Positions 12,897-26,990 of a DNA stretch of 64,000 bases are shown piece by piece. The position numbers and the translations under genes were made by a program. Source of the stretch: Cryptomeria japonica (taxonomy: Eukaryota > Streptophyta > Pinopsida > Cupressales > Cupressaceae); the NCBI RefSeq assembly GCF_030272615.1, contig NC_081412.1:19447932-19511931 (forward strand), given 5' to 3'. The notes under the pieces were generated by a model. The model did not search any database and was not told where the DNA came from. It saw only the letters and a program-made list of their open reading frames with translations. Positions within the stretch are counted from its first letter, which is position 1, and each line of letters starts with the position of its first letter.

Positions 12897-15541
12897 ATGC
12901 CAGTACCGATAGCAGATCATCAACTAGAGCGGGTCCATCAATTCCAACAGCCAGATGACTACGGACTAGCAGTACACCAATTTGAATTTTGGCTTTTTGT
13001 GCATTTTTGATGTCTTTTTTGCAGTGTCCAAGTTGAGTCAAGACAATAGCACTAAAACTGTGTTTTAGCATTGTCATTACGTAGTGGTTTTAGCACTACT
13101 GCAAGGTTTAGCACATTCGTGTAGTTGTTTTAGTGTGATTGTAGTTGTAGCATGATTGAGTCAGTCTTGCAGCACTATTGCCCTGAACTGATGCTTTTGT
13201 GAAGTGGTTTTAGCGCTATTGGTTTTGTAGCACTAATGTGTAGTTGTTTTAGCGCTATGGTTAGCAGAATAGCGCTATTGTCTAAAAAATAGATGCCCTA
13301 GTGTTAGAAAAATAATCTCCTGATGCCGACGGTGGATCGATGGATAGGTTAGTTGTTTTGAACCATTGTAGCCTCGTTGAGACTAGGTCATTATGATAAA
13401 TGCCTATTGTAGTCTAGGTTTACCATGATTGCTTACCTGTTGAGACTTGAAGATACTTGATCAGAGTATCTGTTGATAGTCTAGATTTAAACTTAAGAAA
13501 GTTTGAAACAAAACAACTAATGATGATGTGGATGTGTGTGATGTGTAGGAGGATCTTTTCATCTTACAGATGCGGGAGACACATTCAGCTACGCAGCAGT
13601 TGAGAGATCGGTTGATGGAGGTCGAGATTGATTGCATTGCAATGACAGACCTTTATGATGTGATGTTCATGCCCATGATTCAGACGAATCATGGCCTGAT
13701 GATGACATTAGAGGAGCGGTGGCACAGCGAGACTTGCACGTTCCATCTGGCTATGGGGGAGATGACCGTGACACTGGAGGATGTGTGGCACATCTTGTAC
13801 ATCCCTATCCGAGGGGATCTAGTGACATACGATCGAGCGCTGGGGACTGCAGCAGTAAAGAGGTTTTTTTATGAGGATGTTTACATTCATGATGGTTCAA
13901 TCGCATGGGAGGAGATAGCGGCATTATATGAGCCATTACCAACGATATTATGAGGCATTGTCGGGGGTTTGCTGTGCCCCGATCGATGATTGCATGGACT
14001 GGCTATGGGTTTGGGCTAGGTTAATGAGCACATGATGACAGATGGGACCTGTTATGCATGGGGGTCGTGTGTGTTTTCTCATTTATACAGGGAGCTGCAT
14101 GAGGTGGTATATCGAGAGACGAGCTCGCTGGGAGTCGAGATCACATTGCTACATATCTGGGCATGGGAGCACTTGCTAGTGACACGGCCAATTAGTTTGA
14201 GTTTTAGGGCAGTAGAACAATCCTATGTGTATATGTATGGAGGTATAATGAGCCAGACCCATTTGGGAAAGTTGGAGTGGTGGCAGTGGGCATTAGATGA
14301 TTTAGATAGCGTGATATGGAGGCCCTATATTGAGCGTGAGCTCTGGGAGGATGATGTAGAGGGCTTTCCTTATGTATTTATGACACGATACTTGATTGGT
14401 AGGACAACCTACAATATGGAGAGATAGGTACCTGGCAGGGTGATGAGGCAGTTCGGTCAGAGGCAGGGATTGCCAAGTGGATCAGGGGAGTATGCACAGG
14501 TAGTATGAGAGAGATTCCAGTGGGGGTCAGTGTTACCATATGATCAGACCTTAGTGGAGTTTCGGACTTTATAGGCAAGACCATGGCATATGAGGCCCGG
14601 GATGGTGGATGCTAGAGTGACAAAGGAGTATACACAGTATATGACTGCACATCCTATTACACATATATCGGATCTGGTGGAGTCAATTTCAGAGTTTGAG
14701 GAGGATAGGAGATAGAGACGGAGGAGGAGAGGAGGTCGAGGACCTATATTAGATGGACGAGGTAGAGGTGACGGAGGAGAAGGTGGTGGAGGGGGTGGTG
14801 ATGGTGGATTTGGAGGTGAGGGAGGGGGTGGTGGTGGTGGATTTGGAGGTGGAGGTGGTGGCGGAGGACGTTTACAGTGGAGAGGGAGAGGCGGGCAACC
14901 ATTGCGACTGTCACAGGGTCCTTTGATGCAGGGAGGGGTTAGATTAGGTGGTAGGGATATGGGGGAGGGAGAGGAACCTATGGATACGAGAGAGGGAGCC
15001 ACTGGAGGAGGAGAGGGAGCTACAGGTGGGGGAGAGGATCCTATGGGGATGGGAGGGAGAGACCTGTGGGAGCACATGATGATATATTTGCAGACTCGAC
15101 TTACAGCAGCCGAGGCACAGGTGGAGGATATGGAGGCAGAGGTTGTAGCGAGAGATGTTCAGTTGTTTGCATGGGTCAGAGTTGACAATAGTGAGGCGAG
15201 AGCGGGATGTTGCGGTTGATAGGGTGATCCAGCTGTAGGAGAGAGTTCGGGCCATGGAGGGAGCACAGGGACAAGATGCGCTATTGAGTGCACTCTAGCG
15301 TGCAGAGGGAGAGATTGACTACTGGCAGGGTTTATATGAGCAGGCGGTGCCATCCTGTCAGCGGGCACTGAGTTATACACAGATGCGTCAGGCAAGATCA
15401 GAGCGGTCTCAGAGGCTGCAGAGTAGTGGTGGTGTTATGGGCCCTCCACGGCGAGGTAGTGCAGGGGGTAGTGGTGGAGCAGGGGGTAGTAGTGGAGCAG
15501 GTGGTGATGGTGGTGCAGCATTTGGCCAGAGTGCCATTTGA
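12897..15541 (+). pseudogene. Plant mobile domain (PMD) protein gene, antisense passenger of element 1, broken
   Basis: Exon 1 (12897-12971) encodes 25 residues from ATG and ends at GT; a phase-0 intron leads to an AG acceptor just before 13570. The main exon carries a PMD core: LEERWHSETCTFHLAMGEM, then VTLEDVWHIL, and further on LEWWQWALDDLDSVIWRPY. A Gly-rich tail (14760-14870) and a short helical segment (AEAQVEDMEAEVVARDVQ) follow, then SSGGVMGPP near the end, a tail shared with the element 2 copy. The frame stays the same to about 15220, with stops at about 13951, 13986, 14020, 14425 and others; one frameshift lies between 15220 and 15347. PMD proteins (MAIN/MAIL in Arabidopsis) act in heterochromatin silencing, and the family is known for its association with transposons. 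Here it lies opposite to the retroelement genes. Confidence 0.8.
12990..13290. repeat. GTTTTAGCGCTA-type degenerate array in the PMD intron
   Basis: Roughly ten copies of a short unit around TTTTAGCGCTAT or TTTTAGCACTA, with a palindromic AGCGCT core. It occupies the first intron of the PMD gene, the same place where element 2 has its own, unrelated short-motif arrays. Confidence 0.65.
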
Positions 15542-15864
15542 GAGAGCTTTATGTATTTTATTACATTGTCATTTTAGACTGTGACTTGGATGGCTCTTTG
15601 TCATTTTTAAAGAAATCCAACTGTAGTAGATTCTCTTACCCCCAATCTATCAAGTGTGGGTATATGAGGCAAATAGATTCTAGTTCTGAAGTTGTCACAT
15701 GAGCGGGTGTTATGCTTATTTCTATTGATGTACTTGAAGAGGATGATGAAGTCAACTAGATGTTGATCTCATTAGCTGGTGTTATGCGTGTGCATGAAGA
15801 AGATGATGAAACAATCTGGGTGTTGATTTCATTAGCTGGTGCCATGCTTGTTTCTGTCACCACT
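15542..15864. other. Tail of element 1 with a ~66 bp duplication
   Basis: Two or three similar segments containing ATTAGCTGGTG(T/C)(T/C)ATGC and GAAGA.GATGATGAA at about 15690-15850. No gene. The border of the element with foreign DNA lies close to 15860-15880. Confidence 0.5.
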
Positions 15865-16282
15865 TTGGCATAGTTCTCCATCTCCAAGCAAAGGATTGAA
15901 TGCGTTTTCCTTGATCTGCTCAATCAAGCTTCCTACCCTCTCACGGTATGAAGCTTCCTGTTCAACAATTAAACCATCAAACCAGGTTAAGTCAAAACAG
16001 AAGAATGGAGATTGAGGTTGCAGATAAATCAAAACAGAACCGAATCTGAATGGATTGCAGATAAATCAAAATGAATGAATGAATGAGCAATTAAACAATT
16101 AAAGAGAGACACCCACATACCCCATATGAAGATGAAAGGGATTGGAGGAAATCGTCGTGCCAAACATTGGCATGATATTTGGCCATCCTTCGATCCACCG
16201 ATTTCTCATCCTCTGAATTTTGACAACTTCGATCCACCAATTTCTCATTCTCTGAAATTTGACAAGTTGCTACTGCAGCCAT
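15865..16282 (-). pseudogene. Terpene synthase 5' fragment (two exons)
   Basis: Exon 1 (16121-16282) starts at an ATG and encodes 54 residues, including RRMAKYHANVW, an exact RRx8W motif, and DDFLQSLSSSYG. It ends at a GTATGT donor. A 163 bp intron with acceptor AACAG leads to exon 2 from 15957: ASYRERVGSLIEQIKENAF and GDGEL, matching the second exon of plant terpene synthases. The frame becomes unrelated after about 15865, where retroelement 1 begins. RRx8W is typical of mono- and sesquiterpene synthases; it takes part in substrate isomerisation or cap formation. The catalytic DDxxD domain is absent, so this is a truncated copy. Exon 1 holds a tandem duplication of 13 residues (CQISENEKLVDRS and CQNSEDEKSVDRR). 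No plastid targeting sequence is visible before RRx8W. Confidence 0.85.
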
Positions 16283-16404
16283 TCTTTGTTTCAAATTTGA
16301 AACGCTTGGAATAATAATAATAGAGAGTATGAGAGTGCAGAAAAGAACAAAGGTATTAAATAGGTAGAGAGTGTCGTCTGAGACAAAGATGGAGATGGAG
16401 AGTC

Positions 16405-16545
16405 GTGTCAATGTTCAACGCTCGTGGTCATTTAGCTGCCAAATTTTAATGAAGAAATTTCAGTCGTCGTCATTTAGCAGCGAAATTTCAATGAAAGGTA
16501 TTTCACTCGTGGTCATTCAGCGGTGAAATTTCAACGAAGGAATCT
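16405..16545. repeat. ~55 bp repeat, three copies, upstream of the terpene synthase fragment
   Basis: Three imperfect units around CGTGGTCATTTAGC and AAATTTCAA.GAA. They sit just upstream of the terpene synthase start on the minus strand, so they may have been in its promoter. Confidence 0.65.
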
Positions 16546-17032
16546 CATGCCTAGTCTTTTCTCCAGGTTTAATTTTTTTTGTTCTTTTGTGCTAATCAAT
16601 CAAAGTGGGGGAAATTTTAGGGCATCGTAATGAGTGAATTTTAATGAAGTGGGGTTTTAATAATTAAATTTAAGAAAAAAAATATTGATCATGTATTAAT
16701 TTTAAATTAGCACTCAATGAGGGCTAGTAGTTCTAGTCATTGTGGTATTATATCAATCGAAGAGTATCTTAAAATAGTTATCCACTTCGAAGCATATCTT
16801 TGCAAAGGAAAATCTTTCTATCTTTAGATGATAAGATTCTATATCTAGAGATCAAGTGTCTATGTATTCAACTCAATCCAATTCAATTAGTGTAGGATAT
16901 GTACTAACCATAGTTTTGAGCATCGAGAGTATCCTAGAGATACTTGTGTAGTGGTTTCTTCGAATCTGAACTTAATCTTTTTGTAAAGGATTCATCCACC
17001 AATTTCTCATTTTTAGAAATTTGACAAGTATG
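16546..17032. other. Non-coding; echo of the terpene synthase repeat
   Basis: No gene. At about 16987-17026 a stretch like CACCAATTTCTCATT and GAAATTTGACAAG repeats the unit duplicated in terpene synthase exon 1 (16190-16265). It suggests local duplication of that fragment. Confidence 0.45.
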
Positions 17033-17666
17033 ATCTATTGTAGCATAATATGCATGTGATCCAATTTGATAAGGATGACTCTGTGTACTAATATTTTTAT
17101 CATCCTTTCAGCCTCAATGAAATTGTATACTTGTTATTTTATAGAGAGAATAGCTCCATGGTCATTCATGCACAAAGTAATATAATGGTTCATTAGGTGA
17201 AATCAAAATCCTAAATATGGTAATCATAATTGATAGGGGGCATTTCCTTTCTCAATTACAACTTGAATAGTGTGTTTTGTCATAGTGAGTTGTTTCCTTG
17301 ATTTTCAAGGTGTTATTATGATGCTTTATATCTTAGTTTAAAGTTGGCAATTGCTATGGTCCATTAAAGTGCTTGTCTCACCCCAAACTATGTTGAATGT
17401 AATTAACTCAAGTATTTTGAGACTTGTGTGTGCTTATATGTATGCATGCTTGTGCATTTGTCAATTAGTTATCCTAGTTCTATTAAGTTCTAGAGTGGTT
17501 GAGTGATGGATTCCATGTTTTTTTTTAATTAACAAAAAAAATTAGTTATGAAATTTCTTAATGGTAGAAGCCCTACTCCAAACAAATGGCTTGAAAACTG
17601 GTGAAGGGACACCCACCTCAACAAGACCAATATGAAATTGAATACCTCATATTACTAGTGGATAGG
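17033..17666. repeat. Dispersed repeat R, copy 2, left part (split by copy A)
   Basis: Matches 6990-7620 through the landmarks AGAATAGCTCCATGGTCATT, ATGTATGCATGCT and AAATGGCTTGAAAACT. It stops at GTGGATAGG, exactly where copy A begins; the continuation of the repeat is at 27865. Confidence 0.8.
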
Positions 17667-17689
17667 GGTAAACGTACAAAGTTGGGACC

Positions 17690-17950
17690 CAATCCCGTGG
17701 AAGTCCGCGGGTTGGGAAATGAGCCCGCTAGAAACGGGTGCCTGATTTTACAAATCGGGCACTCATTTAGCTTCGGGTGCCTGAGCCATAAAAAAATGGG
17801 CGTCTGTTTAGAACGGGTGCCCGAAGCTAAACGAATGCCCGTTTTTTAAATGTATTTATTTATTTTTTTAAACCATTTTCCATCATTTTTACTGTTTGGA
17901 AAACGGGCAGGCGTTTCTGAGGAGCATGGGTACCCATTTTTTTCACCTTA
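17690..17950. repeat. Subterminal palindrome array, left end of copy A
   Basis: Many copies of ACGGGTGCC(C/T)G and its inverse, for example AACGGGTGCCCGAAGC facing GCTTCGGGTGCCTGAG. The same motif family recurs at 26870-26990 in the same element, and as GGGGGCCCG in copy B. Confidence 0.75.
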
Positions 17951-18059
17951 GCTGACCCCCTAGACCATTTTTACCTCCTTCCAGGTATTTAGTTTTATTT
18001 TTTTATATTCTATTTTATTTATTTTTATTGTTTTTCATAAAAAAAATGTTAATGTATTG

Positions 18060-18450
18060 TTATTTTTTAATTTTTATGTTTTAAAGTTTGAAAATCGTCT
18101 TTTATTTCATGTTTAAAATAGTTTTCAGTTTTCAAATATTGCAAAAAACATGAATAATAAAAACCGTAGGAAAAAAACAAAAAATAAAAACGTAAACAAA
18201 CAATAAACATTAGATGCAAAAAACAGACAATAAACCCTGAACAGAAAAATGAACAATAAACATTAGACTCAAAAAATAGACAATAAACCCTGAATAGAAA
18301 AACGAACAATAAACATTAGATGCAAAAAACAAACAATAAACCTTGAACAGAAAAACGAACACTAAACCCTAAATAGAAAAAAACGAACAAGTCCTAGGAG
18401 AAATTTGACTATCTTGGTTGATTAACCCTAAACCCTAAACCCTAAATTAT
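18060..18450. repeat. A-rich minisatellite and short telomere-like tract
   Basis: About five units of roughly 55-60 bp built from GAACAATAAACATTAGATGC and AACAATAAACCCTGAA. It ends at 18424-18447 with three copies of CCCTAAA. The position within copy A mirrors a 63 bp minisatellite near the right end of copy B (40240-40520). Confidence 0.75.
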
Positions 18451-20926
18451 AATCTTTAATTATAATCTTTAATTAAAACCCTAAACATTGGATTAAGATT
18501 CAATAACTTGGCAATATACCATGATTCCTAGCTCAAGAAAACATTTAGAGTAACATGTATGTTATCAACCACCTTAAACATTCCTAATGACAACTATATT
18601 TAGTGTAAGAAATTTTAACATTTTCATGTCCTAAGCAATTGAGTTGGACACCATGGATTAATGTTCCTTAACTATTATTGAGGTTTGATAAGGATTCTAT
18701 TAAAGAGAATTATAAGTTTTAAATAAATGGTTTTAATTTCATTAGATTAGTGTTTATTTTGTAGAATACTAATTTAATGGATTAGTAATAAAGGTGGTGC
18801 TATAACATTTGAAGGAGTGTTATTGGTGCTTATGGTATTAAATGGTGCTTAGTGATCAGTGTTTTTCCTAGCAGTGTTGTATCAAATGGAACATATATTT
18901 AGTTTTTGATTGGAGCTTTTAGAGTTAAATTCAGTTTTTTTTGGTTATAGGAGAGTGTATTTTTCCATTGGATTAGATGATAAGTATAATAAACATAGAG
19001 AAAGGAAAGGATCAAAAACCCTATAATAATTTATTTTACAAAAGGTTTAACCAAATCTTTATTTACAAATCAAAATAAACTCTAGGATTCATGAAAGTTG
19101 CACTAGAAGAGACAAGTATGGAGGTAGGTAACATCACAAATTTTTTTATCTAAGAGGGGTTTTTCTTCAACCTAATTATGTTCATTATTAATGTAGGCTT
19201 ATGAAAATGGATCTTAAGACTCCTTTTAATTATGGACATGAAAATTGTTAAGGTAGAATCAAGGTAGGGTTGTCTAAGAAATGTTTGTTGATTGCTCAAA
19301 AGGATTGGACTTAGTGACCTACTTGCCTCAAATGGAAAGCAAGAAAGTATAAATAGAAGGTGTACATCAAGAGTTTGAGGTATTGCAATCTTATTGTAGC
19401 AATATTAGTAAAGTGTTGGTTGGTTTGCAAAATGCACATGAAAATAGTAGAGTGTGTGTTGGAGGTGAATGTATTATATTATGTGAAAGCATTAATTGAA
19501 ATAGTAAAATAAGAACCTACAAGAAGGGAGAGTTGAGGGTGGTGTCTATATAGGGTAGATGAGTTATGTATTCTAATATATGACAAATTTTCTTGGATAG
19601 GTTTCATTATAAACCCCACTAAATTACTTAAAAATTTACACGTCTATATAAATTTATTTTGCCAAGTATATATGTGTATGTATCATTTTACATTTAGAAT
19701 GAATTGATTCTAAATTTTTTATGATAATTGCTTGTATTCCATTACCAAATGTTTATTCTAATTGATATAATTGATGTAAATAATTAAAATATATTTTGAA
19801 AATTACTTAATATGTAAATAAAAGTTGATCTTAAGTAAATAAATTATTTACTATGATATAATTAATTTCCTCTTAGGTATCACCATCGAAGGGTATGTGA
19901 TCTTCATCTTCAAATGGAATGAAACAATCTACAATAGGATCCTCTAGGAATGGAGAGATATGAGGGTCTCCATGGATCTCCTAAAGTCTATTCCAAAGTG
20001 TGTGGGGGAAATCAATATCCAATGCAATACACATAGAATCATGATCTTGATACTAGATCAATTCACTCCAACATGGTCAATGATGTTACACCAAGATTAT
20101 ATATTTTCTAGTGTTTATAGTTTAGGTATGACTCCATACATAAAAGGAAAATGATTACAACACCTAAAACTTATGAAGATACCATTTTACAAAAGAATCA
20201 TAGTTATCCCTTTTTAATTTTACCACAAAAGGATGAATAGAGAAACCTATGATACCTCCTCAAATAAAACCTTAAAAAATAAATAAAATCAATACATATA
20301 AAACATATCAAACAAATTCATCTCATGTAAGACGGTCATTTTCAAGTGCCAAGATGTCCAAGTAAATGACTAGAATGTGAAATCACAAAAAATGGTCATT
20401 TATTCAAGCTTCAACTTAGTGTAGTACTACTAGTTGCGATCACTAAATCATCCAATGATTCTAGAAAAGAACACAACAAAGTAGTACATGTATTGACAAG
20501 TTCATAGATATAACTTATGACTTTAACTTGTGATTATTTTTATGATTTTGATGGAACTTATACTAATTCATCTTTAGATGTTAAAAAGTATTGTTTGAGT
20601 TGCATGGGCATTATGATGTTTTATGTTGTAGAATTTTTCTTACACTTTGATTTAAGTGGATAATATTTCTTAAATGGTGCTTATTATTACCCACCTATTA
20701 ATAATATTATAGATCTATGTGAGTTTCCTTTTTTTATGTTTAAGTTGCTAAATTGTATTTAATTATAAGTTTTTTTGGAAGGTGAAATGTAAATTAAATA
20801 GTTTGTAATTGTAAATTTTCCAGTTTGTAAATTTTCATGTTTGTAATTGTAATTATAAATTTTCATGTTTGTAATTGTAATTGTAAATTTTCATGTTTGT
20901 ATATATATGCAGATTATTTTCACATG
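18451..20926. other. Copy A interior, 5' region of the partner gene
   Basis: AT-rich; no domain found in the small frames. Near the 3' end (20790-20900) four copies of GTAATTGTAAATTTTCATG precede a splice-acceptor-like TATATATGCAG shared with copy B. This suggests that an intron ends just before the partner coding exon, with a 5' leader somewhere in this stretch. Confidence 0.4.
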
Positions 20927-23033
<2,107 letters not shown>

Positions 23034-23521
23034 TGGAACTAAGGCTAACCAAATTATTAGGAAGCTACAAACATAGTATCAACTTTCCTCTTAAGTTAAC
23101 CACACTACTTTACTAGTGTATTGATGGTTTATTAGTGTGGATAGTAGTGGTATGAAAAGCATGGACTTCATGGTACTAAAATTAAAAAGTGCACTATAAA
23201 TATAGATTTGTCATACAATGATAAATATAGAGTCAGGTCATATTTAAGACATAATTCTATCTTTGAACTTACAATTAATCTACGAAGAGATTACAATAAA
23301 ATAAATATATCATAAAAAATTAGAATTCAATTGTAACACAATTACAATGTGCACAAAATAACATTAAGAAGAAGATAACTAATACAATGTTTTTTATGAA
23401 ACCAAAATTGTATCAAATGTAGACAAATACAATGTTAAAGGGACAAAGAAAAACAATTATCATGATTAAATATAAAAGAGTTCACACAAGTAACACAAAC
23501 TTACATGCATATAAATTTGAT
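23034..23521. other. Convergent intergenic region of copy A
   Basis: AT-rich gap between the two converging genes. No gene; likely contains both 3' ends and polyadenylation signals, which I cannot place exactly. Confidence 0.4.
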
Positions 23522-26500
23522 TCAACCTAATGTACCATCTGCATCCTCTCTCTTCTGTAATGCATCTATGATTGTCTCATGCTCTTCTACTGAAAGTGTC
23601 CACAATACCTTATTAGCAAGTCCACCTTTGTATCTTTCTAATTTGATGTTTGTTGCCACCACCAAATGAGAATAGTGTATAATCTTCTTTTATGATTGGT
23701 AGTCTTCATAAGCTGGTAAGCCATTCCTTCTTGCTAAGTATTTGCATAGCCATGTAGCAACCACCACAATAGACCCAACTGGATACTGAAAACCATCATC
23801 ATCTACTTGATCACATATCAACTTTTTCTTAGGTTCTACACGTCTAGCTAGCCAATACTCAACCTGCTCATCATTATCCTTAGGTGCAACAACAGCATAC
23901 ACATGTCCTATAAAACAAATTTAAGTACAATGTGTAGAAATAGAACTTGTTAGAATCTATAATTCAAATATGTAATCATAAATTATATGAAAATACATAA
24001 AAATATATAATTTAAAGTTATAAACAACAAATTGAATTAAATTACCAGGTTGTATGAGGTCTGAAACACGATCATAATATTTTGATGCAAATGCATGATC
24101 AGGGTCTTCATTTCTTCTAACATCTTCATATTGTGTCTCAGTAGGTGTTAAGGATTTGTGTTGCCATTCTTCAACCCATTCCATATTCTCGCATTCTTCC
24201 CATTCCCCTGCAACACAAAATTGACAAAAACATGCGAGCTCTCTAGTCCATATAGTCCAAGTGTTAGAATTAGAACTCTTAAATGAATGCCATCTAGCCG
24301 ACCCATTTATTGTATCACAATCATATCTTGGAAGGATAATCTCCTCTTTAACTAGCCAGAAGAAACATCTAATTGTAGAGTTATGACTTGATCCTATGGA
24401 TAAATTTGCACTACACCAATCCACAGTTGCACTTGCATTTTTAAATTTAGCCATTTCCTCGAATTTGAGTTGCTCTCTGCAAAGGGCTCTCTTAACACAT
24501 GCACCGACACCATCATGTTCTCCTTTCCCGTGTCCAGCCTCAAAAAAACTCCAAATGTGTTTGATATTAGTTTTCTTATGAATCCTACTCAACCAATAAA
24601 ACATTCTATCTTTCTTGAATTGCCCTATGCAATTATCAGACCATATTAGATGTCGTGTCATCTGAATTTCTCTCTCCCTCAAATTTTGAAAAAAGGTCTT
24701 GAAGCAAAACTGGACAAACTCAGATGAGTGTAATTTATTATCACTCATATAGAAATGGTACTCTCTCAAAATTTTGTGATCCTCTTGTGTACTATCTGGT
24801 GCATGCCTATAGACAATATGGACAAAAATTGATACCTGCATTGAATTGTAGTGTTGTGATTGTACCTCATCTTGTGGTGCAAGCGTGTAGTCCTCTGCAA
24901 AGTCAACAACCGAAAGTATACTACCAACAGGAAATGTATCCTTACATATTCTAAACTGACCATCAAGCCATCTAGCATTTTGAGTGTGTCTAACATATTT
25001 AGGTATGATGTTACTCTTGAATTCATTTATAAATGCATGAACACTAACTTTTTCAGTGATTAGATCACATCATTTTCCAACCTTTCCATCCTTCAGTGGA
25101 TACTCAGTAGTTTTAAATCTTTTAACATCAATTAATTGTTGTCCAAAATCATTTGAAAGATTTTCATGCAAACATTCATCCAACAATGCAAGATTGCCAC
25201 ATATATCACATACACCAGAAACACATGCATTAAAAAGGAAATTTTGTTCATTTAGTGGGTTGCAAAACAAACTTGAAATAAACTCCTTTATAGTTTCAGG
25301 TGGTATATTTATACCACACTCTTGGAACATTCCATTACTATGCATGGGAACATGTATATATCAAAATACATCATAATGGTAGCGAAATTGAACATGAGTT
25401 TTGCAACAACATGTGACTCTTTCCTTGTTAATTTGAACATACCAAGGTTTACATTTTTCAAAAGACCTTTGACAAGTGCTAATAGTCAACACCTTATCAT
25501 CCAAAATTTTTTTATACAATTCAGTTTGAGTCATGTCCAATAGGTGTTTTGGATGTGGATCATGAATTTTTGACCCAACTCTTAATTTAAGAACATCTCT
25601 AACATTAGGTGATACTCTCGTATTATCGTGCCATAGTTTTTCAATCAAATTTTTGACTTCACCAGTAAGTTTCATATCAGACCTTGGTAGTCTACCACTA
25701 AAAGTCCACAATTTGTTTGTTGGATCACTTTCAAAATTAACTCTCCTTTTTACAGCTCTTGACAAAGTTTTGCGATGAATATTAAGATATCCACTTATGT
25801 TACTCATCATTCTTTTATTAGAAGTTGTTTGGCTTACTAAAGCTGTTGTTATTGCCCGTTGTGCCACATTTTTATCTTTAGAAAGACTTTTCTTTCCAAT
25901 TGTATCAAAGGCGCTAGCAACAGTCGATACAACTTGATTTAAAGACTCCTCCTTCTTCTTGGGTTTGACATAAAAGCCTAACTTCTTCATCACTTTTTGC
26001 ATTTTAGTCATTTTAATTAGTTGTACCATTAATTGACATTAAAACCCAAATTTCTTATTATAAAAAAAATGTCTAAACAATCTATTTGCATGTGTCCTAA
26101 TATGTCTCCATGAAATCAAGCCAGGAAGGTTGTCTAGTACATCACTTTTAATTTCAAAATTTTCATTCATTTGATTATCATTCAAACATGTTTCATTTTC
26201 AATTGGTGTTTCCATGTCTACATGCACATTATTGGTTTTAGTTGCAGGTGGATTTTCAATTTCATTTGGAGTTTCAAATTTGGTTTCAATTTCAGTTTCA
26301 AGTTGAAATCTAGTTTCAGTTGGGGTTTCAATTTGGATTTCAATTTCACTTTCAACTTGACTTCTAATTTCATTTGGGGTTTGATTTTCAGTTAGAATTT
26401 CATTTAATAAGTAACCTGCTTCTACTAAATCACCAATTTCTTCATGAGAAAAAACATAGGGCTATGAAGACATACATGTATCCAATAATGGATTAGAAGA

Positions 26501-26716
26501 TGCACCTGAATTAAATGGTTCTATTGTGTTTCCTTCGTCAACATTTATGGTCTCATTGATGTTCTCCTCTTCTAAAACGATTGTGGAACTTGAAGCTCCT
26601 TCTCTCATTCTTGATCTTCTCTCTCGTTGACGCATTGCCTCCTTCTCCCTATTTGTTGCAATCTCCTCAGTTGTTAGAACCTTCCTTTGCCTCTTCCTAC
26701 ATTGATTTGATCCCAC
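23522..26716 (-). pseudogene. Transposase of copy A, RNase H-like DDE/D type, broken by stops
   Basis: Exon 1 is 26716-24046 and exon 2 is 23907-23522, with a 138 bp intron. The combined length is a multiple of three (1,019 codons) and all segments share one frame. The start aligned with the copy B ATG is GTG here. The N-terminus is basic (REKEAMRQRERRSRMRE). Candidate catalytic acids are kept: SVVDFAEDYT near 24890, IWSDNCIGQFK near 24630, FFEAGHGKGEHDG near 24540. In-frame stops: TAG 26462, TAA 26039, TGA 25361, TGA 25070 and TAA 23690. The extra region at 26230-26420 encodes TE/IE/NE-rich imperfect repeats absent from copy B. Exon 2 encodes the same domain as in copy B, at the same length (386 nt). 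Confidence 0.85.
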
Positions 26717-26869
26717 GGCTACACCAAAATTTGAATTCGAATAAATCTCCTTACCAAATCGACAATCAGAAAAACAAAGAGAATGATTAATCAAAACATT
26801 CTCTTTGCAGATCGTACCTATCAACCAATGATTGAAAAATAATTCAATCGTTGGGATTTGTGCTTGTGG

Positions 26870-26990
26870 GCCAGAGTCTGGCCCAATGGATCTTTTCAAA
26901 AACGAGTGCCCATTTTTGAAAACGAGTGCCCATTTTTGAAACGGGCACCCGTTTTTTGAATTTAAAAAACAGGCGCCCATTTTTTAAAAT
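26870..26990. repeat. Subterminal palindrome array, right end of copy A
   Basis: Units such as ACGAGTGCCCATTTTTGAAA (twice in a row), ACGGGCACCCGTTTT and AGGCGCCCATTTT. It lies directly upstream of the transposase start, matching the placement of the copy B array at 31690-31880. Confidence 0.75.

Larger units (their letters stand above)
11037..15880 (-). mobile_element. LTR retrotransposon element 1, truncated, minus strand
   Basis: Holds one LTR (11037-12481), a polypurine tract next to it (12482-12497, read on the minus strand), and a plus-strand PMD gene (12897-15541). The layout matches the left end of intact element 2 at 46045-50000, which shows that this LTR is the 3' LTR of a minus-strand element. 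Gag, polymerase and the other LTR are missing: the sequence passes near 15880 into a terpene synthase fragment. The lineage is Ty3/gypsy, inferred from element 2. Confidence 0.7.

Noticed and set aside
14544-15077. Minus-strand proline-rich frame
   Set aside because: It is the reverse of the Gly-rich tail of the PMD gene on plus; no independent domain.
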